From: an uncultured Alphaproteobacteria bacterium
GTDB lineage: Bacteria; Pseudomonadota; Alphaproteobacteria; Caulobacterales; Hyphomonadaceae
Reading direction: 5' to 3'
Assembly: GCA_903831485.1 (NCBI GenBank)
Contig: CAIKXW010000113.1
Location: forward strand, 1 to 15,228
Length of the DNA stretch: 15,228 nt
The position numbers and the translations under genes were made by a program. Position 1 is the stretch's first letter. Each line of letters opens with the position of its first letter. Positions 1-5,332 of this stretch are shown in pieces. A model generated the notes under the pieces. That model worked only from the letters and a program-made list of their open reading frames with translations, was not told the origin of the DNA and did no database searches.

Positions 1-485
1 ATCCATTCGAGGATGGCGCGGCGCACCGATGGGGGGAAGGCGTCGAAATTGAGTTTGGCGGCGGGATCGGCGGCGAGTGCTTTCGCAAGATCCGGAGGTG
101 GCGACAGCGTTGCGATGGAATCCAGCAGGGACCAGCTGCCGCCTGCTTTCGCCCGATCGATGGCGGCAAGCCCCGCGTTCGTCATGCGGCCGTCGGCGAG
201 CAGCCGCTCGATCTTCGTCTTGTTGACGGCCGACCACGCGCTGCCCGGTTTGCGTGGACTGAGGCGCACCATCGTCCTGCCTGCGTCGAGCTTGCGTGGG
301 AGACTGTCGATCCAGCCGAAGCAGAGCGCTTCGTCGACGACGTCGCTGTAGGGGACGTGGCGTGCTACGGCTGCTTTCTTCCACGTCACGAGCCAGATGC
401 TGGTGGTGCGCGTGTGGTTGCCTTGCAGCCAGGCGCGCAGCTCCGCACGCGAGGCGACTTCGACACGGGGATGATCACCGGCCAT
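1..485 (-). CDS. YdeI/OmpD-associated family protein, C-terminally truncated by window edge
   Basis: The minus strand is open from an ATG at 485-483 to the window edge and encodes 161 residues. It starts MAGDHPRVEVASRAELRAWL and continues through the segments DEALCFGWIDSLPRK and SPRKPGSAWSAVNKTKIERL, followed by ADGRMTNAGLAAI. These are the hallmark segments of the YdeI/OmpD-associated family, whose members are usually about 190-200 residues, so roughly the last 30-40 residues lie outside the window. The family has been linked in enterobacteria to stress and antimicrobial-peptide resistance, but its biochemical role is unsettled, and nothing here adds to that. The start overlaps the end of the upstream 244-residue gene by 11 bases, which suggests co-transcription and translational coupling. 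Family assignment is confident; function is not. Confidence 0.85.
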   Translation of the reverse strand, partial: MAGDHPRVEVASRAELRAWLQGNHTRTTSIWLVTWKKAAVARHVPYSDVVDEALCFGWIDSLPRKLDAGRTMVRLSPRKPGSAWSAVNKTKIERLLADGRMTNAGLAAIDRAKAGGSWSLLDSIATLSPPPDLAKALAADPAAKLNFDAFPPSVRRAILEW

Positions 486-1209
486 GCGCGCTCGCCGCGT
501 GATGCGCCTCGTCGCGCGAGGATTGCTGCAGGATCATGATCTTCTGCCAGATCTTGCGCGAGAGGCTGGTGGTGAGGTCCTCGATCTCGGTGACTGTCTC
601 GATGATCACGGGGTCGCGCATGTCCTGCATGTAGAGGGCGGCGAGCTTGCCCGTGAGCGACAGCATTTCGCTGCAATAGTCGAGATAGCGGAGAAGCTCG
701 AGTTCCGACATGTGGTGCACGTCCGACGATGCCGTTGACGTGTATTCCTTGAGCAGCTGGGTCGGGTCCTTGGTCAGCTGGTGCATGTCGACGACGTGGG
801 CGATGGAGCGAAGCTCGTGCAGGTCGGCGAGGACGCGGTCGCGGCGCATGTTCGATTCCAGATTGAGCAGGAACCAGATCGCGGCGCCCGCCAGCGCCAC
901 GATGTTCAGGATGGCCTCGACGCCCTGAACCAGGTCGACGGCATCGGTGCTGACGCGCAGGGGGCCGAGATTGAGGAGCGTCCAGATCACGCCGCTGGCG
1001 CCGAGGAGGATCGCGACGCCGACGCCGGTGCGGACCAGAAGGTTGGGTCGCACCACCCAGGAAAGCCGCTCCCGGTCTTCGCGCGCAATGGTGAGGAGTT
1101 CCGCGCAAAGCCTTACGATGCCGCGGTCCGGAAAGCGCTCGACGATCCGCTTGTGCAGCTTCTCGATCGTGGCTTCGATGTTGGCGGCGTTCAGCGTGCG
1201 GTAGGGCAT
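475..1209 (-). CDS. Conserved hypothetical protein with two membrane segments
   Basis: I do not recognise a named family for this 244-residue protein. Residues 1-55 are amphipathic and charged. Two hydrophobic stretches at about 61-81 and 98-116 are likely membrane helices. The second half (about 120-244) is soluble and helix-rich, with evenly spaced leucines and acidic residues, including EMLSLTGKLAALYMQDMRDP and then IEDLTTSLSRKIWQKI. This suggests a cytoplasmic coiled or helical-bundle domain. The ATG at 1209-1207 is the only credible start, because no in-frame ATG lies in the 43 bases back to the exonuclease gene. It follows the exonuclease on the same strand and overlaps the YdeI-family gene by 11 bases, so the three probably share a transcript. 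No catalytic motif is visible. Confidence 0.75.
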   Translation of the reverse strand: MPYRTLNAANIEATIEKLHKRIVERFPDRGIVRLCAELLTIAREDRERLSWVVRPNLLVRTGVGVAILLGASGVIWTLLNLGPLRVSTDAVDLVQGVEAILNIVALAGAAIWFLLNLESNMRRDRVLADLHELRSIAHVVDMHQLTKDPTQLLKEYTSTASSDVHHMSELELLRYLDYCSEMLSLTGKLAALYMQDMRDPVIIETVTEIEDLTTSLSRKIWQKIMILQQSSRDEAHHAASAHGR

Positions 1210-1252
1210 GCGGCAGTAATGCCGTGCTCCGGAGGATCGGGAAAGGGGCGGA

Positions 1253-2281
1253 CTATTCGCCCGCCTCGTCCTCGTAGCCGATCAGGTGCAGCGGTCTTGC
1301 CCTGCGGCCGTTGAGTTCGGCCCAGCGGGCGAGCGCGTCGTCGCGGCCGTGGGTGACCCAGAGTTCTTCGGGGTTCACGTCGGTGACTGTTTGCGTGAGT
1401 TCGTCCCAGTCGGCGTGGTCGGAGAGGATGAGGGGGAGTTCGATGCCGCCGGCCTTGGCGCGCTGGCGGATGTTCATCCAGCCGGAGGCGAAGGCGATGA
1501 CCGGGTCGGGGAAGCGTTCGGCCCAAGGCGTGCCGGTGGCGGACGGCGGGCAGACGATGATCTTCCCGGCGAACTTCTGGTTCTCCTTGCGCTGTCCTTT
1601 TTCCAGCGTGGCGGCTTCGAGCGGGCCGAGGTCGACGCCGAGGCGTTCGTACATGTCGCAAAGCTGCTTCATGGCGCCGTGGATGTAGATGGTCTCTGCG
1701 TATCCGGCGTCGCGGAGTTCGCGGATGACGCGCTGGGCCTTGCCGAAGGCGTAGGCGCCGACGAGGTGGGCGCGGTCGGGGAAGGCGCGGAGGGAGGCGA
1801 GGAGTTTGGCGACTTCAACCTTGCTGTCGGGGTGGCGGAAGACGGGGAGCGCGAAGGTGGCTTCGGAGATGAAGATGTTGCAGGGAACGACTTCGAACAG
1901 CGCGGCTGTGGGATCGGCGCGGCGCTTGTAGTCGCCGGTGCAGACCATGGTTAGGCCTTTCCAGCGAACTTCGACCTGGGCGGAACCGATGACGTGCCCG
2001 GCGGGGTGAAGTGTCACATCAACATCGCCGATGCGGTTGGTCTCGCCATAGGGGGCGGACTGGCGGGCGCGGGTGAATTCCTGGCCGTAGCGGGTCGCCA
2101 TCGCCTCGATGGTTTCGGGCGTGGCGAGGACGGCGCCGTGGCCGGCGCGGGCGTGGTCCGAGTGGCCATGCGTGACGACGGCGCGATCGACCCCACCGCG
2201 GACCGGATCGATGTAGAAGTCGCCGGGCGGGCAGTAGAGGCCCCGCGGGGTTGGGCAGAGCAGGTCTTCGGGGCGGATCAT
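1253..2281 (-). CDS. Ligase-associated DNA damage response exonuclease (MBL-fold, beta-CASP)
   Basis: This 342-residue protein is a metallo-β-lactamase-fold nuclease of the β-CASP group. The metal-binding motif HGHSDH is at residues 38-43. Further metal ligands are likely at H96 (PAGHVIGS), D117 (CTGDY), H289 (LSDHADWDEL) and H311 (VTHG). The opening MIRPEDLLCPTPRGLYCPPG is typical of the bacterial ligase-associated exonucleases, which supports the ATG at 2281-2279. Length matches the family (about 330-350). In many proteobacteria this gene neighbours an ATP-dependent DNA ligase and an Lhr-like DEXH helicase, and the set is thought to process DNA ends during repair. Here the helicase is 11.5 kb away and no ligase follows. 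Upstream is an 85-base divergent spacer shared with the lipocalin gene. No strong Shine-Dalgarno sequence is seen. Confidence 0.93.
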   Translation of the reverse strand: MIRPEDLLCPTPRGLYCPPGDFYIDPVRGGVDRAVVTHGHSDHARAGHGAVLATPETIEAMATRYGQEFTRARQSAPYGETNRIGDVDVTLHPAGHVIGSAQVEVRWKGLTMVCTGDYKRRADPTAALFEVVPCNIFISEATFALPVFRHPDSKVEVAKLLASLRAFPDRAHLVGAYAFGKAQRVIRELRDAGYAETIYIHGAMKQLCDMYERLGVDLGPLEAATLEKGQRKENQKFAGKIIVCPPSATGTPWAERFPDPVIAFASGWMNIRQRAKAGGIELPLILSDHADWDELTQTVTDVNPEELWVTHGRDDALARWAELNGRRARPLHLIGYEDEAGE

Positions 2282-2366
2282 GTGGGAAATATGAGCGTTG
2301 GCGCGCCGTTAGCCAAATCTTTCGCGGCGTAGTGCTCCAATTGACCGCTTCGCGCGTATCTACGAC

Positions 2367-2912
2367 ATGAAGCAGCTTGTCCTCGCCCTCAGCCTCGCCG
2401 CGTCCGCCATGATGAGTGGGTGCATCACCTCGCCCGGGCCCGGAGGCGGACCACCGCCCGTCGCCAGGGTCGACGCCGCGCGGCTCTATACCGGCCAGTG
2501 GCACGAGATCGCCTTCCGGCCGAACTGGCTGCTCGAGGGCTGCGTCGCGGGGATCACGCGCTATACGCCGAAGACCGAGCCCAACCAGGTGCAAGTGCGG
2601 GATTCCTGCCGGGACAAGACGCTCGACGGCCCCGAGAAGGTGGTTGAGGGAACGGGGCATATTCTTGACCCGGGCGCGAACGCGAAGATTCGCGCCGACT
2701 ATTTCCTGTTCGTCAGCCGCGAAACGTGGATTGCGGCATTGGGCGACGACTACAGCTGGTTCATCTCCGTGACGCCCGACTTTGGCGAAGTGAACATCTT
2801 CACGCGCAATCCGCAGCCCGGCCAGAAGCTGATCGACGAACTGGTCGCGAAGATAAAGAGCTGGGGATATGATACCAGCCTGCTCGTTTTCCCGCTTCAG
2901 CCGCCTGCCTAA
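2367..2912 (+). CDS. Lipocalin family lipoprotein (Blc-like)
   Basis: This is a 181-residue exported protein. Residues 1-18 form a lipoprotein signal ending in a lipobox-like MSG before C19, so the mature protein is probably acylated on C19 and anchored in a membrane, most likely the outer one. A Gly/Pro-rich linker (20-35) precedes the lipocalin fold. The family's first conserved GxW signature appears as YTGQWHEIA (41-49). The C-terminal Blc-type segment is DDYSWFISVTPDFGEVNIFTR (127-147, less its last residues for brevity). C59 and C81 could form a disulphide. Bacterial lipocalins bind fatty acids or lysophospholipids and are tied to envelope upkeep. The stop lies 165 bases before the lipid-like operon on the same strand, so a functional link is possible but unproven. 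Confidence 0.9.
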   Translation: MKQLVLALSLAASAMMSGCITSPGPGGGPPPVARVDAARLYTGQWHEIAFRPNWLLEGCVAGITRYTPKTEPNQVQVRDSCRDKTLDGPEKVVEGTGHILDPGANAKIRADYFLFVSRETWIAALGDDYSWFISVTPDFGEVNIFTRNPQPGQKLIDELVAKIKSWGYDTSLLVFPLQPPA

Positions 2913-2997
2913 GAGACACGGTTCGCGCCACGCAAGGCCGCCTTGAAGGCGTAAGGGCGAGGTTACCGCTTTGCGGCGGACCTACCCTGCCGCTGCC

Positions 2998-3026
2998 TTG
3001 AGTTTTCCCCAAATAGCCCGATCTAT
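2998..3026 (+). promoter_or_regulatory. Possible sigma70-type promoter for the eight-gene operon
   Basis: The spacer before the HMG-CoA reductase gene holds TTGAGT (2998-3003) and ATCTAT (3021-3026), separated by 17 bases. This is a moderate match to the -35/-10 pattern and is placed 50-80 bases before the start codon. The -10 match is weak, and this is only the best candidate found by eye. A perfect 10-base palindrome follows at 3030-3039. Confidence 0.3.
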
Positions 3027-3029
3027 GCG

Positions 3030-3039
3030 GCGACGTCGC
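3030..3039. promoter_or_regulatory. 10-base perfect palindrome, possible operator
   Basis: The sequence GCGACGTCGC reads the same on both strands. It lies just downstream of the candidate -10 element and about 38 bases before the HMG-CoA reductase start, near where transcription might begin. That placement would suit a repressor operator. In DNA this GC-rich a 10-base palindrome can occur by chance, so support is weak. Confidence 0.25.
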
Positions 3040-3067
3040 ACCCCTAATGGTCACGGGACGGCGGTTG

Positions 3068-3073
3068 AAGGGG
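3068..3073 (+). promoter_or_regulatory. Ribosome binding site for the first operon gene
   Basis: AAGGGG lies 4 bases before the ATG at 3078. It is the clearest purine-rich Shine-Dalgarno-like element in the operon and supports that start. Most later genes of the operon begin inside the preceding coding sequence with poor ribosome sites, which points to translational coupling from this one. Confidence 0.55.
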
Positions 3074-3077
3074 ATTC

Positions 3078-4364
3078 ATGCCCAGCGCTTTTGATGCTGC
3101 CCGGCGGATGATCGCTGCGATGTTGGCGGGACGGACGTCGGCGGAGGTCGCGCAGCGGACGCGGCCGGATGCCGTGACTCCGCTGAAGCCGTGGATACGT
3201 CCGGCCAAGCATATCGAGGCGACCTTCACGGCGGCGAACTGGAAGACGCTGGTGGGGCATTCGGGCGCAACCGAGGCTGACAAGGAGACGCTGTATGATG
3301 CGCGGGCTCAGGAAGAGTTGGAGCGCTACGAGCACAACATCGAGAATTATGTCGGGACGTTGCGGCTGCCGGTCGGTGTGATCGGGCCGCTGCGGGTCAA
3401 CGGGATTTTCGCGAAGGGCGATTACTATGTGCCGCTTGCGACAAGCGAGGCGGCGCTGGTTGCGAGCTATGGGCGCGGGGCGCGGCTTATCTCGTCGGTG
3501 GGCGGGTGCACGACGGGCACGCTGGCCGAGGGCGTGCATCGCTCGCCGGGGTTTGCGTTTGCTTCGACCACGGAGGCGGGGCTGTTCGTCGCCTGGGTGT
3601 GCGAGAATTTCGACTTGCTGAAGGCGACTGCGGAGACAACGACGCGGCACGGCAAGCTGGTCGAGATGAGCCCGCACGTCGAGGGCGACCATGTCTATCT
3701 GGTGTGCAGCTACACGACCGGCGATGCGGCCGGCCAGAATATGGTGACCATCGCGACCGAGGCGGTGTGCAAGGCGATCGAGGAACGGTCGCCGGTCAAG
3801 CCGATCTATTGGTTCGTCGAGGCGAACCTGTCGGGCGACAAGAAGGCGTCGGCGATGTCGTTCATGGGCGTGCGCGGACGGAAGGTGACGGCGTCGGTTG
3901 ATCTTCCGGGCGAGCAGATCCGCAAGCAGCTTCACACCACGCCGCAGCGCATGGAGCAGTACTGGCGGATGTCGGCGTTGGGGGGCGTGATGTCCGGGTC
4001 GATCGGCGTTCAGGGGCACTACGCGAATGGGCTCGCGGCTCTGTATCTGGCGACGGGCCAGGATGCGGCGTGCGTGGCGGAGAGCGCGGTGGGCGTCACG
4101 CGGATCGAGATGCGCGAGGATGACCGGCTGTTCGTGTCGGTGACGCTGCCGAACATCATTGTTGGGACGGTTGGCGGCGGGACGGGACTGCCGACGCAGT
4201 CTGCGGGGCTCAACATTCTCGGGCTCAAGGGTGCAGGGAATGTGCGGCAGTTCGGCGAAGTGGTCGCGGCGTTGTGCCTTGCGGGCGAGCTGTCGATAAT
4301 CGGGGCGCTGTGCGCGCATGAGTTTGCGAGCGCGCACAAGAATCTGGCGCGGGGCAAGGCTTGA
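3078..4364 (+). CDS. Class I-type hydroxymethylglutaryl-CoA reductase homologue
   Basis: This 428-residue enzyme belongs to the family that reduces HMG-CoA to mevalonate with two NADPH. Matches to the class I (eukaryote/archaeal) form run through the whole protein: ENYVGTLRLPVGVIGPL (89-105), TGDAAGQNM (214-222, cofactor loop) and TVGGGTGLPTQSAGLNILG (364-382). The four catalytic residues appear present: E124 (ATSEAALVAS), K255 (SGDKKAS), D329 (ATGQD) and H420 (EFASAH). It is therefore probably active, although the substrate could differ from HMG-CoA. No other mevalonate-pathway gene lies nearby, and most alphaproteobacteria make isoprenoids by the MEP route. It is the first gene of the operon. 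Its stop TGA overlaps the TTG start of the UbiA-like gene. No membrane anchor is seen, unlike in animal enzymes. Confidence 0.92.
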   Translation: MPSAFDAARRMIAAMLAGRTSAEVAQRTRPDAVTPLKPWIRPAKHIEATFTAANWKTLVGHSGATEADKETLYDARAQEELERYEHNIENYVGTLRLPVGVIGPLRVNGIFAKGDYYVPLATSEAALVASYGRGARLISSVGGCTTGTLAEGVHRSPGFAFASTTEAGLFVAWVCENFDLLKATAETTTRHGKLVEMSPHVEGDHVYLVCSYTTGDAAGQNMVTIATEAVCKAIEERSPVKPIYWFVEANLSGDKKASAMSFMGVRGRKVTASVDLPGEQIRKQLHTTPQRMEQYWRMSALGGVMSGSIGVQGHYANGLAALYLATGQDAACVAESAVGVTRIEMREDDRLFVSVTLPNIIVGTVGGGTGLPTQSAGLNILGLKGAGNVRQFGEVVAALCLAGELSIIGALCAHEFASAHKNLARGKA

Positions 4365-5332
4365 GCGACGCCGTTGCACGGTCTTACACGCGCGGTCCCG
4401 ACGCCAGAGGACTGGGCGCGCGGCTGTGGGCGTATCAGGCGGAGCGCTTCCCGCTGGTGAAGCATGGCGTATTGATCGCGGCGTTTGGCGCGTCGGCGAC
4501 TTGCCTTTCGGCGCTGTTGCGCGGCGGAGCGCCCAGCGTGCTGGCGATTGTTGTCGCGGTGCTGGTGTTGTTCGGATTCTTCTTTCAGCTGCGCGTCGCG
4601 GACGAGCACAAGGACAATGAGGACGACACGAAGTTTCGTCCGGAGCGGCCGGTGCCGCGCGGGCTGGTTACGCTGGCGGAGCTTCGGGTTGTGGCGATTG
4701 GCGTGGGTGTCACGCAGGTCGCTCTGACGGTTGCGCTGGACTGGCGGCTGCTGGGGCCTCTGCTGCTGGTGTGGGCGTGGATGGCGGTGATGACGAAGGA
4801 GTTCTTCGCTCCCGCCTGGCTGAAGAAGCGGCCGATCATCTACATGGTGAGCCATATGGCGATCATGCCGCTGATCGATCTCTATGCGACGGCGTGCGAC
4901 TGGCTGCCGGCGGGCGTGGCGCTGCATGAGAATTTCGGGCTGACGCTGGGAGCGTTCCTGTTGCTGTCGCTGGTGAACGGGTCGGTGATCGAGATCGCGC
5001 GAAAGAGCTGGGCGCCGGAGATGGAGCGCGACGGCGTCGAAACGTACTCGCGGCTGTGGGGCGCGCAGCGCGCCGGCATTGTGGTGATGGCGCTGTTGCT
5101 GGCGGGGCTGGCCCTGTCGGCCTTCATCAATGTGCGGTCGGATGCCGGTGTGGTTGTGCTCGTGGGCTTGATGCTCGTGACGATGTTCGCTGCTTGGACA
5201 GCCATCGACTACGCGGGCGCGCCGGCGGCGAGACAAGTGAAGCAGATGGAGACGGGTACGGCGGTGTTCGTGCTGGGGAATTACCTGCTGCTTGGCGTGA
5301 TCCCGCTGCTGATGTCGTTGCTGCCATCGTGA
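4361..5332 (+). CDS. UbiA-superfamily membrane prenyltransferase
   Basis: This is a 323-residue integral membrane protein with about eight hydrophobic helices. The first Asp-rich motif of UbiA enzymes, which holds Mg-diphosphate, is seen at residues 79-89 (VADEHKDNEDD), followed by the typical RPERPVPRGLVT loop (93-104). The second acidic region is less standard: EIARKSWAPEMERDGVETYS (211-230). The family transfers a prenyl group from a diphosphate to an aromatic, alcohol or sugar acceptor in the membrane; the acceptor here is unknown. The start is inferred as TTG at 4361-4363, sharing TTGA with the stop of the HMG-CoA reductase gene. The end overlaps the next gene by 4 bases (GTGA). The altered second motif suggests a subfamily distinct from ubiquinone synthesis. 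Confidence 0.83.
   Translation: MSDAVARSYTRGPDARGLGARLWAYQAERFPLVKHGVLIAAFGASATCLSALLRGGAPSVLAIVVAVLVLFGFFFQLRVADEHKDNEDDTKFRPERPVPRGLVTLAELRVVAIGVGVTQVALTVALDWRLLGPLLLVWAWMAVMTKEFFAPAWLKKRPIIYMVSHMAIMPLIDLYATACDWLPAGVALHENFGLTLGAFLLLSLVNGSVIEIARKSWAPEMERDGVETYSRLWGAQRAGIVVMALLLAGLALSAFINVRSDAGVVVLVGLMLVTMFAAWTAIDYAGAPAARQVKQMETGTAVFVLGNYLLLGVIPLLMSLLPS

Noticed and set aside
2341..2362. Promoter TTGACC plus TATCTA before the lipocalin gene
   Set aside because: The spacing is only 10 bases and the -10 would nearly touch the start codon.
2282..2366. LexA (SOS) operator before the exonuclease, also sought at 13737-13828
   Set aside because: No GTTC-N7-GTTC or GAAC-N7-GAAC pattern was found in either spacer despite the repair-type genes.
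2966..2976. Terminator hairpin CCGC-TTT-GCGG after the lipocalin gene
   Set aside because: The stem is only 4 base pairs and no T-run follows it.
5056..5328. Upstream extension of the dikinase-like gene to a GTG at 5056
   Set aside because: It would overlap the UbiA-like gene by 277 bases and encodes low-complexity Gly/Ala/Arg residues. The GTG at 5329 fits the family N-terminus and the NTGA overlap pattern.
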